Source: Anaeramoeba flamelloides
Taxonomy: Eukaryota > Metamonada > Anaeramoebidae
Direction of reading: 5' to 3'
NCBI GenBank assembly: GCA_027625915.1
Contig: JANTQA010000048.1
Span: forward strand, 1,116,001 to 1,180,000
DNA length: 64,000 nucleotides
Position 1 is the stretch's first letter. Each line of letters begins with the position of its first letter. Of this stretch, positions 1-12,122 are shown one piece after another. The notes below the pieces were generated by a model. It worked only from the letters and a program-made list of their open reading frames with translations. It was not told the origin of the DNA and did not search any database. The position numbers were made by a program, and so were the translations under genes.

Positions 1-3000
1 ATTTAAGAAATTTTTCAGTTAAATTCCTTGTTGTCATAATGATAAGGATTGCTTGTTAAAAATTATTATTAAAAAAATGAAATATCTCAAAAATGATTTT
101 TTAGATTTTAACGAATCTGTTCTTCGAATATAATTTTATAAGATCTTTCAGTGAACTGTGTTCGTTAAAAATTTCCTTGTTCCTTATTCTAGAATTTTGA
201 AAAGATTCAATACACGTATTTCAAAGATCAAACTTTTTAACCAAATTTAATTTTTTGAACTCTTTGATTTCAACCCTTTCAAAGTCAAGCTCGGAACACA
301 AAATTATGCACGACAGAAACTCTTGATATGAAAAGGTGGATTCAGGTTTCAATGTTTTGTTTTGTTTAGTTGTTTCAGTGAAAAATAAAATAGTGATGAA
401 AAAAATAACTTCAAAAAAAAATATAAGGTAATAAGTGTTAAGGTAACAACAACACAAAAGTTAAAATTTTTGGTTTTGATACAATTTCAAAGAGTACAAG
501 AGAACAAAATTGTTTATATTAGTAGTAAAACAAATTGAACAAAATTTTCGTTCAGCTCTCTAAAAAAAAATTTTATAAATCAGTGAAATTTCGAATTTTT
601 TAATTCCTTAAATCAGTTTAAATTATGAATTTTCTTTTTAGAATTAGGAACTTTATTGATTTGTATTAATTATTGAGATGTGTTTTTTTACGAAATGTTG
701 AATAAAAATTTTGATCTTTTGATTTTGTACTTAACCGTAATGTTAATTCTTGTAACTATTTTTTTATAGAAAGCAGAATGAAAAATATGATCTTTTTATT
801 TCGCAATTAATCGAACTTTGGATATGTCTTAGATTTTATGAATTTAAGGACTACGTTTTCAGGTGAAAAGAGTGAAATAATCGATAAAATCAGCCTTTAA
901 TAAGTTATGTAATCCAAGTAATATTTGTCCAAGGAGAATTTCTTTTAGAAAAAATGTGAAATTTTCACAATTTCAACAATTTTCACAATTTTTACCTTGT
1001 TAGATCATGCTAAATTTTGATTTTAATATTTTAGAATTTCCATTTCAACTTTCGGAACTCACACTATTTTCAAGAGCTGTTCTACATCTTTTTTAAATTT
1101 ACTTTTACAAGTTTGAAATGTTCCAAAATTTGAAATGCACTTGAAAATCCCCAAAAGTCATTTTTTGCAATTATTTTTTTTGTTATTTTCAATTTTCCTT
1201 TTCATTGAATAACAAAGAAAAATAGTCTTCGTGAAAAGGTAAAGATGACAAAAAATGTTTTTTTTTTTTGTCCAATTTCTTATGTGTGAAAATTTTTTTT
1301 GAGAAGCGAAAGTGAAATAACACAATTACTCACCCCCCTCAAGGGTGGGAACGTAGTCCTTAAAGAACTTTTTAAAAAAATTATTTTCAATTATTTTTTC
1401 AGTGAAAAATAAAATATCATCTTCAAATATTGAGTTGAAAACCCCTCTGCACTTTGAAAAATGTTAAATGGCTTACCTTTTATTCCAATCCATCAACACT
1501 CTATTGGAGTATTAATATTTATGATGTTTGAAAAAAAATGTTTGTAAGGTGATTTTAATACTAAAAATCAAACACAAACAGGGTACTAAATAAATCATAC
1601 CTGTTTTCTGATCAAATTGAATAGCAATAAAAATATAAATATTGACTTTATAAATTAATACCCTTACTCATATTGATTTTACTCTAAAATGTAAAAGGAA
1701 TAATATGAGCTTGATAAAAAAAATAGATGATAAACAATCTTCATATTTAATCCCTAATTAATTTTTTTTTTTTTCTTTTAAATTTCGGAAAAGGTCTTTT
1801 GTTTTTTTTTTAAAATAAAAATAAATTGAAAAAAAATTTTCAAATTTGAATAATTTTTTTAACAAATAGTTTTATATTACTGACAAGAACAATTATCATA
1901 ATTTAAATTTTTTATGCAAAAAAAACAATAATTTCGTATTTTTAGAACCAAATTCATAAATTCCCTAATATCTTTAAAGCAATTTTATTTGAAAAAATCA
2001 AATTCCCAACAAAATTAAAAATAATATTTATTGGTCAACTTTTAAATCATAAACAAAATTTAATTTTTTTGAATTATTCTTATAGAAATATTACTAATAT
2101 TATTCAATATATTCAATAAAACTTTTCATTTATTGTTTATCTATGAATTACCGAGGAAAACAAAGTAAATCTTTATATTAATATTGATTACATTAAATAC
2201 TATTTATGGTGTAATAATGATAGGTATGGCAACAAAAAGGAATAAAAATTATTATATTGTAAGTAATGAAACGAATTTAAAGTTTTTCTTTTTCTTAAAA
2301 AATTTAAAAAAAAAAATGCACCCACTGATAAAATTTTCTTTTCGGACTCATTAATCGATCATATTTTTTGGATCTTTAGAAATAGAAAATTTGTTAATAT
2401 TCACATCCACAGATTAAATATTCAAATATTATGTAATCTTAACGGAAGAGAATGATCTCTTAATTTTTAAATTTCAAATAAAAAATCCAAAAAGAAATTT
2501 TTTTATCTTTTGATACAATTTTGGTAAATTTTATTTTATCGAATTTTCAGTAGATGGGCTCTTAAAATAATAGTAACTCTTCTTTGGATATTTAAAATTA
2601 AACGGAAATTGTTAATCGGTATACTAATAGTGGGGGTAAATAGGAAAATAAACAGAAATACTTTTTATTTATAAAGAAAATACTAATTAAAAATCTATTA
2701 TTTTGGAATTAAAGATAAATTACTTGTCGAAATTTGAATTTAACAAGGTTATGAAAGTTTAGGAGAATCACTATTTTGATCAGAAAAGATATATTTAAAA
2801 TACATTCTTGAACTAAAAAATGAGATGTATGTTATACGATAATTTTTAAAAACAAAAGAACATATTTATTTTTTTTTTTGAATGATTTTTATTTGGGAAT
2901 GTTCTGAATAATTCCAAATTCTAAAGTATAATAAAACTATTTTGTTTTGAAAGTCAAGCTAAAAGGTAAAATGAGAAAAAATAACTATTTTTCTAGGAAT

Positions 3001-5275
3001 ATTTAGATTGGTAATTTCCAGAAAAAAAAGATCTTTATTAGATAATAAACATTTGATTACAAATTTTATTGGTTTCTCTCTCTATCTCTCTTTTTTTTTT
3101 TTTTTTTTTTTTTCGTTTTTTCGAGAATTAAATTGTTGAGTTGTTGGTTAAATTTTTTAAATATTAAAAATAGAAGAAACATATCGGTTGAAGTTATATG
3201 GATTTTCACTAGTTCTTAATTAATCAGTTATATTTTTTTTTTTTTAAAAAAAAAAAAATATTCAAAAAGTTGCTATTTTATACTTTTATTTATTATGAGT
3301 GTTTATATAGGATGAAGAAAATAACCTTTTGAAAATAGTTTTATTTAGAAAAATTTTTATTCAGATGGGATTTATTATTTTTAATTGTTTTATTAGAATT
3401 TAAAAATTCCTTGAGCTTTAAAGATATAAAAAAAAATGCATAAAAAAACTTAATATTTTTATTTATTCTTATTTATTTTTTTTTTTTACTCTTTGAAGAT
3501 CCCCACATGTCGGCAAATAATAAATTATGCAATTTTACTCATTGTTTTAAAAACAAGCAAAATATTGTTCTTTAGAGGTGCTATAAATATCACCCTTTCA
3601 AGAAAAACATATTGTTAATTATCTCAACTTTGCACAAATAATGACAGTTATTTAGTTTCGAAAAAGATTGTTTAAAGTATTTAATTACCCCTTTGAAGTG
3701 GAATTTTCTTTTAAAAATTAAATATTTTATAAACGCCGGTCATTAGGTTTTCATTTTTATAAACGAGGTTAACTTTTTGAGATTATTTCCAATTTATCAA
3801 TCTAGTTAGAAAAAGTTTAGAAACATGAAAAAATCACCATCTATAACTTGAACTTGATATAACATTACCTGCGTTGTCCTTTGTATGTGCTATTGTATTT
3901 AAGAATAAGAATGAACAAGATATTCAAATGTTGTTTGGGATTTCTATTGTAATGATCAGTTATCAAGTTTATGTATTCGGAAATTATAATTATATTAAAA
4001 CCCCAAATACAATAAAACCCAAATATCACATAAATTACAGAGGATTTAGATTAAATAAACATCTCTTAAGTAATATTATTTTCAGTAAAAAGTGTTTTAA
4101 ATCAAATTTATATTTTGTAACTAAAATATTCTAATGAATTTGGTAATAATAAAATAGAACCCTAAAAAATAACAATTATAAAAATACCATAATTCAATTG
4201 TTGTGAAAACATTAATGTTTTATTTCTATATTTTAACTTATTTCTTGATAATATTGAACCGTAGAAATATATTTTGGCCAATTTAAATTAATTTTTAATA
4301 ACGAAGAATTTAGAGATCCAGAAATTTATGAGATTAAAATCCAATCACAATTTATTCTATTTAGAACAAATCTTTGAATGTAATGAAAAAAAAAAAAAAA
4401 AAAAAAAAATAAACAATTTCATCAATAATGAATTAAATTTAAACAAAGACAGTTTGTAATTATTTACTTAAATTAATATTCGGGAAAGCATCGATTTAAA
4501 ATTTAATTATCTGAAATACAATTTATAATTAAGAGTTAATAGAGTGTAATTTAACCACTCCAATAACTATAAAAATAAAACAGAACTACAACATTTTTTT
4601 AATTAAAGATTTATTCCAATAAAATTTATGATAAAGAAATGTATCAAAAATTTTTTTAATTTGAAATTTGAAATCAATAATTACGTAAAAAAAAAAAAAA
4701 AATTCATAATTGGTTATCAAAATCTTGTGGGATACTGTGAAACAAGAAAGTCTATTAAAGCAATATAAGAGAATGGCGATAGTGAGTTACTTGAAGAAGT
4801 GTGATTTTCATAGATTTACATTGTTAGTTTAGAAGTGGATTTTTTAGAGAAATGTTTAGAAATAATTAATAAGAATTCAATCCTGTCATGGACTATTCGA
4901 ATCACTCGTAAAAAACAATAAAAGTTTTGGTTAGATATAGTTTATACTGCTGAAATCCACTAAAATGTAGATAATTAAGAATACAAACTCAAATAATTAC
5001 ACGACGTATCTAAATATCACTAAAATAAAAAAAGAAAATGATTTTGTAAAAAAATCAACTAAGGGTGTTCAAGAATTTGAAAAATAATTCATTGGTTGAT
5101 AAAAAAAAAAAAAAATGTTTTAAAATCACTATTTGTCAAGTATTAATTCTTAATTTCAATTAAAAAAAAAAAAAAAAGACGAAAAAAATAGAAACAAATA
5201 ATCAATTAAAAATTTTTTATTTTCTTTATTAATAAAGAACAGTTATTTAAAAATAAATCAATAAATTATTTTATT
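1..5275. other. Gene-free AT-rich stretch
   Basis: No convincing gene is visible on either strand. The longest open frames lack family motifs and have the Phe/Ile/Lys/Asn bias of random AT-rich DNA. The stretch holds long homopolymer tracts (for example near 3090-3112, 4385-4410, 4685-4701 and 5161-5178) and one TTAA-bounded repeat listed separately. The end near 5200 is the 3' flank of the minus-strand BTB gene. Confidence 0.7.
844..1363. mobile_element. TTAA-bounded non-autonomous element
   Basis: The left end reads TTAAGGACTACGTT (from 844) and the right end reads its exact reverse complement AACGTAGTCCTTAA (to 1363), 520 bp apart. A 10 bp terminal inverted repeat next to a TTAA duplication is the arrangement used by piggyBac-type DNA transposons. 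The inside has no open frame of note, so it would be a MITE-like derivative. Similar single ends (TTAAGGACTA) occur near 10292-10301 on the minus strand and near 51300 on the plus strand. The match is short, so chance cannot be excluded. Confidence 0.45.
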
Positions 5276-7501
5276 TTAATTTTTATTTCGTGCCACAAAA
5301 ATTAGAGAATTCGAAATCAAATTATTTCCATTGGTGTCTGGGTTCCAATATTTGCCTCTACAACTCGAAGGGTATCCATTTGCCGATATTGGCCAAAAAT
5401 TGAGTACTACGACTGGTCCATTACTTTTTTTTAATCTCCTTGAAGCGATTAAAGGGATACCGTCGTCCCAGCTAGCAATTAATTGTATTTTATCTGATTT
5501 TTTTGATTTATTTGGCTTTGCCAATTGGGTTTCTATTCTGTGTGAGTAGAGTCCACCATCAAAGGATTTGACATTCTTCATTATTGGATGATTTGGTGAC
5601 AGTACCTTCCCAAGTGAGCCATGTTCGATGATAGAGGGCCCCTTATTCAAAGGTAAATACCGCTCTGCAAATTTCCCCTTTATTTCGGAATAATGTGCAT
5701 TCTGTGGTGGTGTCACTAAGCACCGATACGAAGAAAGAACTATGCCGCCACCGTCTTTAACATATCCAGCAAGTATGTTTCCAATTTCTATATTGTCCTC
5801 AAAGCCAACATCAAACCCAGAAAAGAGGAAAATTGAATCGTATTTCTTAATTTCTTTTAAAGTCGGCGTATGGTCATTAATAATGTCGACACGAGAAATG
5901 TGATCAGACTCGGAGATTATTGAGCTCCGTACGTCATATAATTTCAATGGATCCTGAACGGTTGTTAGCATGCAGACGATGATTCCATTTTTTGGCTTTG
6001 GCTCGATTCTTTCGCTTTTTTTCTGATCCATGTTTTGGTGATGGTTTGAATCATAGCTTTCAGAAAATGCGAACCAGCCGTTCCCACCGCCAATTGATGG
6101 GTAATATGACGACGATGAGATTCTTGTTCTGCGGTATCGTGTTTTGCTTAACTTTGCTGGTAAAATGTTTTGAAATTGAATTCGTAAATTTAAATTATAT
6201 GTACGCGATTGGACAGATCCTTGAACATTTGAATTGCGTTGGCTCTTTAATTGGTACTTGTAATGGTTATAGTCATACCTCGATCTTGGCCCTTTTTGAA
6301 TTTCAATCCCAGAATTGTTATATTTAAAATGGCTATTCAGAAAATTTGGATTAAGAAAACTTATTTTTGGTTGGCTTTTCCTTTTCTTTTTTTTTTTGAG
6401 CATTTGGTGATATATTTTTCCTAATTGGTATCCGATCCTTGTCATTACTTGTAAAATTTTTTCATTTGAAATTAATTTTGTTGTTGCTAATTCTAATAAT
6501 GATGATGGAGAAATCAATTCTAATCGAATATATGGGGTTAGCTTATTCACTGTTTTGCTTAATAATTTTTCATATTCGGTTGGTGGTTGAAAAAATTCTT
6601 TTTCAATTTCGATCATTTCCTCTCTTTCTTTTTCTTTTTCTCTTTCTCTTTCTTTTTCTTTTTCTTTTTCTTTTTCTTTTTCTTGATTATTTTCTTTTTC
6701 TTTTTCTTGTTTATTTTCTTGTTCATCTTCTTGTTCTTTTTCTTGTTCATTTTCTTTTTCGTCATTGTTTGTCGGGCTTGATTCATTTACTAACTCCATT
6801 TCATTTTTTTTTTCTTTTTCTAATTTAATTAAGAGGTTATTCTCATTGCAAGATGAAATAATTTTTGTTTTGCTTGGAAAGAGAATTTGAAACCTATATT
6901 TTGAACACTCATAAATCCTCAAAAATAAATCAAATTCTGTAATTAAAAGATCGGGAAGTTTTAAAATTTTGATTATTGTCGTATCGGAAATCCCATTAAA
7001 GACACCAGGCTTTGAGAGGATTTCTTTTGAGTTTGTTTTAATGTAAGTAAATATTTGCTCAAACAATTCTTGGTTATCATATTTTGTCATACAATCCAAA
7101 ATTCTGAGGCAATTGCTGATTGTAATGTATTTGGAATAACATTTCGCACATTTGAATACAAGATCTTCGATTTCAAATTTGATCGAGAAATTTAATAGTG
7201 CTAAACCATTTTTTCCATTGATGTCGATTTCTCCCGAGTACATATAATTTATAAACAGTCTGAAGGTTTCAGGATCAAAGTCCATGAGCTTGATATGTGG
7301 GAAATAGATCTTTTTTTTTTCCCAATTTGGTGGATACAATTCACGCTCAAAAAATTTTGAATGCATACAGAGAAGCAATTTATGACAACGGAACTTTTTT
7401 TTTGTCGCTCCAATAATAAACTCACAATCCGTTAAATGGTTTTGTTGGTGCAATTCTTTTAACTTCGCTTTTACGTTGAAGTCATCAGATTCGATTGTCA
7501 T
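5276..7501 (-). CDS. BTB/BACK protein with C-terminal amidotransferase-like domain
   Basis: A single-exon gene for 741 residues. Residues 22-125 form a BTB/POZ domain (LTDCEFIIG, then FRCHKLLL, then a hydrophobic dimer core ending KYI). Residues 130-205 and 308-350 look like the two halves of a BACK domain, separated by a Lys/Glu/Gln run at about 228-300; the second half has the typical IR.ELISP..LLELA pattern. After a basic, Ser/Tyr-rich linker, residues 505-741 form an alpha/beta domain with the strand-turn pattern DGGGIVLSSY, resembling ThuA-like or class I glutamine-amidotransferase-fold domains. No Cys-His-Glu triad is obvious, so binding rather than catalysis is likelier. BTB-BACK proteins often serve as Cullin-3 adaptors; that role here is inference. 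The ATG at 7501 fits the start of the BTB domain. The fusion partner fold is the least certain part. Confidence 0.85.
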   Translation of the reverse strand: MTIESDDFNVKAKLKELHQQNHLTDCEFIIGATKKKFRCHKLLLCMHSKFFERELYPPNWEKKKIYFPHIKLMDFDPETFRLFINYMYSGEIDINGKNGLALLNFSIKFEIEDLVFKCAKCYSKYITISNCLRILDCMTKYDNQELFEQIFTYIKTNSKEILSKPGVFNGISDTTIIKILKLPDLLITEFDLFLRIYECSKYRFQILFPSKTKIISSCNENNLLIKLEKEKKNEMELVNESSPTNNDEKENEQEKEQEDEQENKQEKEKENNQEKEKEKEKEKEREREKEKEREEMIEIEKEFFQPPTEYEKLLSKTVNKLTPYIRLELISPSSLLELATTKLISNEKILQVMTRIGYQLGKIYHQMLKKKKKRKSQPKISFLNPNFLNSHFKYNNSGIEIQKGPRSRYDYNHYKYQLKSQRNSNVQGSVQSRTYNLNLRIQFQNILPAKLSKTRYRRTRISSSSYYPSIGGGNGWFAFSESYDSNHHQNMDQKKSERIEPKPKNGIIVCMLTTVQDPLKLYDVRSSIISESDHISRVDIINDHTPTLKEIKKYDSIFLFSGFDVGFEDNIEIGNILAGYVKDGGGIVLSSYRCLVTPPQNAHYSEIKGKFAERYLPLNKGPSIIEHGSLGKVLSPNHPIMKNVKSFDGGLYSHRIETQLAKPNKSKKSDKIQLIASWDDGIPLIASRRLKKSNGPVVVLNFWPISANGYPSSCRGKYWNPDTNGNNLISNSLIFVARNKN
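6598..6760 (-). repeat. Lys/Glu codon microsatellite inside the BTB gene
   Basis: Imperfect TTTTTC/TTTCTC hexamers on the plus strand read as Lys-Glu dipeptides on the coding strand. The run keeps the frame open and expands the loop between the two halves of the BACK domain. Such runs change length easily, so the protein length probably varies between strains. Confidence 0.85.
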
Positions 7502-7839
7502 TTGAAGAGAATTCTTTCTTTCTTAATTTGGAAATAGATAAATTTAAAAAAATGATTCTTATTGCTTCTTCAAAAGTAAAGTACTTTGGTGTTGAAGAGA
7601 TTTATTCTTATTATTTTTTGATAACCTCAAAAAGATAGGACAAGACTTCTGACAGATTCGTTTTTTACAATTTGGTTTCGATCAAGTAAAAATTTTGGAT
7701 TATTTCCAAACTAATCTTCTAACTAAACTTTAGTGCGAATTCTGTTTTTTTTCAATTGAAAATTTTTTCAAAAAGCTGTATTAAGTAAATACTTTTATTC
7801 AAAGATCCCATGAAGGTTTCTTTCCCAGTATTAAAATAA

Positions 7840-8210
7840 AAATGAGATTTCTTTTGAGCAGAAGAACTTTACATTAACCCATCTATGACTACAAACAAAA
7901 AACCAAAAATAAATATATAGTGGTTTCTGAAAGTTGTAATTATAAGTAAAGAAATTCTTAAAATAAAGGATCAAATCAACAATGTCTCTTGAGATTTAAT
8001 TTGTAAGAAAAAGTTTTATCTCTCCAAAAACATTAAATAAAATTTCAATAAAAACCAGACAAAATTATTAAATATGATAAATAAATTTCATTCCTAATTT
8101 GAAATTGACAGGAAATATCCAGGAATCTACCATCAAAATTGATTTGGACTTTCAATTAATAATGAATATAGTCCCAGATGCTATATTGATACAAGAAGAA
8201 GAATAAAGTC
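7840..8210 (+). repeat. Dispersed repeat, copy 1 (partner at 36600-36990)
   Basis: Collinear with 36600-36990 over about 370 bp at moderate identity. Shared landmarks in the same order are ACATTAACC, a TGGTTTCT..AAAGTT block, AAAGGATCAAAT/GAAGGATCAAAT, CAAAATTGATTTG and ACAAGAAGAA. Weaker matches lie near 53300-53460 and 56290-56480. No coding capacity is seen. Confidence 0.6.
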
Positions 8211-8689
8211 AAGCTTTTATTTGAAAAATATTAATCGAATTTTTTAGATGGATTTTTTTAACTTTTATTACATGAAATTTGTTAACTTTCTCTAAAATTT
8301 TAAGTAACTCTTAAACACCAAAAAATATCCTCTTATAAATTTGAGAGATAATACAAAATGTTTTTTATATTTCTTGAAATTAAAAAATGAAATATAAATC
8401 AATCAATACAAAACCAAAATTTCCTTTAAAGTAATTTTTCAGGAATGAATTATTAATTTTTACAAATGATGAATCATTTTTATAATTTTTTAAATTTTAT
8501 TAAAATAAACCTTTTATTGAAAAAAAAACTAATGATCAAAAGGAAAAAAGAAGATAATAAATTTTCACATTTTAAAATATATTATTTAAAAATGATAACA
8601 AAAACTTTAATATCCATTATTTAAGTTGTGTAATAATTATAAATTAAATAAATTATTTTATATCGATATTTTTTATGGGACAACATATT

Positions 8690-9200
8690 CTAGAATGAAA
8701 ATCGAACAATTTAGATTAAAGAATTAATCAAAAATAACAAAAATAATAAGAATAATATTTTTGATATTATTTCGAATAAAGGCTCATTATTTGTCTTATC
8801 ATTGTTGTATGATAAAGAAAATTATGATTCTTTATTTAAATTTCTAAACAAAAATTTAGAAATTAGGGAAGTGTATTCAAGTACTGTGAAGTGCGTAGAG
8901 TTCCAGGGTTTTTTTGGGATTTTATGTTTATCTGTAAAGTGTTCTATGTTTTTTTGAGCTTTTCTATTTTATTTGTGAAGTCTTCTAGGTTTTTTTTAAG
9001 TTTTCAATTTATTTGGAAAATCAATAGATTTTCGTTAGGTTTTTTTGAGTTTTCTATTTATTTGTTAAGTGTTCTAGATTTTTTTGAGGTTTACTATTTA
9101 TTTGGAAAATCCCTCGATCTTCCAAATAAATTGAAAACTTAAAAAAACCTAGAACACTTCACAAATAAACAGAAAACTCAAGAAAAGCTAACGGTTCCTT
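8690..9200 (+). repeat. Foldback repeat family F1, copy A
   Basis: The left part (8690-8880) matches 21070-21260 closely, including AATTTAGAAATTAGGGAAG. The right part is built from inverted modules: TCAATAGATTTTCGTTAGG, AAGTGTTCTAG and GGTTTTCTATTTATTTG on one arm, and CCTAGAACACTTC and AATAAACAGAAAACTC on the other. It would form an imperfect hairpin. Other copies lie at 21060-21520 and 33285-33690, with shorter relatives at 22880-23225, 31560-31640, 47820-47900, 49490-49770 and 59290-59350. No protein is encoded. Confidence 0.75.
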
Positions 9201-10582
9201 TTTTTTATTTTATGAAATAACAAGAAAATTAAATAAATTTTGGGTTTATTTCGAAAATTAAAAAAAATTTTACTTTCGGGTGTAAGAGGATATTAATTTC
9301 CTTTTTTTTTTAGAATTTAAAAAAAGCAAATAACTGCTGCAAGAGCAAATTAATTTGATTGCTTGAAAAAAAAACAAAAAAACTAAATATTTTATTAATG
9401 AACTGGGTAATAAACCTACAAACATTTAATTAAAGTGGAAGTATTGATAGAATGATTATTTAATTGTTTTATAACGGTACATATAATCAACAACTTCAAA
9501 AAAAAAAAAAAAAAAAAAAAAAATAGATTATTTTTAAGAATGAATTGATGATGAAGAACAACTTTGATTAATTACATATTTTTTATTAGAATTATGTTTA
9601 ATAAAGATATTTTAAAATTAAATGTCCCGGCTTTTTTGGGAATTAACTACTCTTCAAAGGTAAAAAATCTAATGAACAAGAAATTATTGATAATAATATA
9701 AAGATGATAATAATAAAAAAAAAAAAAAAAAACCTTGTTGTTCTTCAAGAAGAATCAAAAATATTTAAGCCCTATCTGTATTTTATGACCAGGAATGCTA
9801 TTTTTATGACTCGAAAATTATTTATTGACTTCAAAGATAGTTGATTCAAGGGATCTTGTTCAAATTCAATTTTTATTTTATTTTTCTGAACTTTTGTAAT
9901 TTGGATAAAAACATTTTCACAATCTAAATTCAAAATTTGCATTGAAAAGGTTCGAAAATCCAAATCCTCTTATTTCATTAACTTTCAGATTCATTTTAAA
10001 ATTTTCTAGAGTTGAGGAAAAGACGATAATTATACTTGAATTTAAACACAGAGAAAGTAATAGAAGAAAGAGGTAAAAAAATTGCTTTTTAAATTTGTCT
10101 TGCTTTATTTTGTTCGAAAATTCAATTAAAGTTTTTGGATCAAGAAACGTTTTTCTTTAATTATTAACAAAATTCAAAAAAAAAAACTAAAATTAGTGAT
10201 ATTTTGTATTTTCTTTAATTAAGCATACTGTTATACGATTTTTTCTATTTCCAACATTGGATTTCAGTTCTCTCAGAGCATAAAATATAGATAGTCCTTA
10301 AATAGTTTATTTAGAATTGAGTTTAATTTAAAAAAAAATTTAAAATAAAATTTCCCTGCTTTTGAGGGAATGGCTTAAATTTAAAATGGAAACTATTGAT
10401 AGAATGGTATTCTAAAAAATTTGTCAAAATTTATTAAAACTGCTTTCTACTCCAAAACCAGGAAACTTTCAATTTTATTTTGCAATATCAAAAGATATTC
10501 GTTCAAAATAAAAACCAATTATTTTTTCTTTTTTAAGGTAACTGGAACGTTTAATAAAAAAAAACAAAATAGGAATTAATTT

Positions 10583-12122
10583 TTAATTTTCGTTGAGTGT
10601 TTCTAATAAAAGATCTAAAAATTTGTCATTATTAGCTAATTTGATAAGTGCATTTTTTAATTTTTGTTTTGTTAATATTATTGGCTTTTGTTTTTTTATT
10701 TTATTGTTATTATGGATTGGATTTATGTTTGGATTTGGATTTAGATTTAGATTTAGATTTGGAGTTGTATTCGCATTTATATTTAGGTTTAGGTTTGGAT
10801 TTATATTTGGATTTTGTGATTTAGTGTGGTTTTTATGGTTTTGCTTTTGGTTTGTCTTGATTTGTTTTTCATTGAAAAAGATTTCATCGATGGGAATAAT
10901 TTTTTTTTTATTTGTTGGCTTTTGGTTTGTTGTTTTTTTGGTGGAATTTGCTTGTTTATTCTTATTTGATTTCGCGTCTCCAAAGTTGTTAAATAAAGTA
11001 TCAAGATCTAAAATTTGGGTGTTTTGATGTGTAAACATTGAAGGCGTGTTTATATTCGTTCCAAACGAATTTCCTTCTATTATGCTACTTTGGCCAAAAG
11101 TGTAATTCTCCTGCTTTCCATTATTAATTTTATCTTCACTAATAAGACTATTACTTTTAGTATTAAGGTTACCAATATTTAATTGGTTTTTATTATTCTT
11201 CTCTGAAGAAAAGTTTATGAAAGAATTATTAGGTTTTTTATTCGTCTCGTTTAACTTTTTCTTTTTCTTACTTTTCTTTTTTGTTGTTTCTATTTGGTTG
11301 AAGAGATCTTTCTTCTTCCTCTTCTTCTCCTTCTTCTCCTTCTTCTCCTTCTTCTCCTTCTTCTCCTTCTTCTCCTTCTTTTTTTTCTTCTTCTTCTTCT
11401 TCTTCTTCTTCTTCTTCATATTATTATTATTATTGTGTTTTAGGGGAACAATAGAATTATTAAAAAAAAATTCAGATAAAAGTATTTGGCTTCTGAAGCC
11501 TTGGATTTGTTTTGTTTTTTTTAGTTGCTGATTCTCCACTTCTTGTTTTTTTTTTCTTAAAAGTGCTTTAATTTCGATAATCTGTTCTGAAAATTCAACA
11601 CTGTTCACTGTACTCTCAAATTCAATCATTTTTTCCTTTCCGTCTTGTGAGACATAGGTTACGTATTTGGTGTTGGTGTGTAAGACCATTTCTAAATAAA
11701 TAGTTTCTATAAAATTCTCTAACGCCAATTGATTCAGAATAATAATTATATAATTTGATTCCTCGCTCTTTTCAAGAATAAACAGTGTTCCTTCGTATTT
11801 TGTTTGTTGCTATAAATAACGTTTGGTTCCATTAAAAAAAAATAAAAAAAAAAAAAAAAAAAAAACGTTCCAAATAAATAAGAAAGAAAAAAAAAGAAAT
11901 GGAAAAAAGAAAAACAAAAAATTAAAACAGATCGAAAAATGTATTGACTGAAAAAGAATTAAAAAAAAGATCTACATATTTATCGTTTTTTAGTGGTGGT
12001 ATATAAACTTTAACATGTGGCAAAGTTAATTTAATGTTTTGGATCGATGGATAAATTTCACTTAACACAAATTTATTATTTTTGTTTGCTTCAGATCCTT
12101 TGATCGCTTTCAGGAAATCCAT
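10583..12122 (-). CDS. DCP1: mRNA-decapping activator Dcp1, two exons
   Basis: Exons 12122-11976 and 11809-10583 (intron 11975-11810, GTAGAT...TATAG, phase 0) give 457 residues. The exon 1 end and exon 2 start together form the EVH1 domain of Dcp1: PSIQNIKLTLPHVKVY, then across the junction KYEGTLFILEKS, then IIIILNQLALENFIE. The last 30 residues (LTKQKLKNALIKLANNDKFL) match the C-terminal trimerisation helix of Dcp1 proteins. Dcp1 activates the Dcp2 pyrophosphatase that removes the 5' cap in cytoplasmic mRNA decay. The middle is a long Lys/Glu run followed by an Asn/Lys/Pro-rich region, which replaces the usual short linear motifs. The EVH1 part begins in exon 1, so reading exon 2 alone misses half of the domain. 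Identification rests on both ends of the protein and on the in-frame join. Confidence 0.85.
11310..11425 (-). repeat. Poly-Lys/Glu codon repeat in Dcp1
   Basis: Plus-strand TTCTCC and TTC triplet runs encode a Lys tract followed by Lys-Lys-Glu repeats in the linker of Dcp1. The tract is pure at the DNA level, which suggests recent expansion by slippage. Confidence 0.85.

Larger units (their letters stand above)
7502..10582. other. Intergenic, repeat-bearing
   Basis: This is the upstream region of the BTB gene and the downstream region of Dcp1. No gene is visible. It contains a dispersed repeat at 7840-8210 and a foldback repeat at 8690-9200, each listed separately, and a minus-strand TTAAGGACTA motif at about 10292-10301. 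The remainder is homopolymer-rich AT sequence. Confidence 0.6.

Noticed and set aside
3874-4134. 86-residue plus-strand frame
   Set aside because: No ATG at the start, no motif, composition as expected for AT-rich spacer.
6439-6828. Plus-strand Leu/Phe-rich open frames
   Set aside because: They are the antisense of the Lys/Glu codon run in the BTB gene.
11217-11531. Plus-strand Phe/Ser-rich open frame
   Set aside because: Antisense of the Dcp1 Lys/Glu run.
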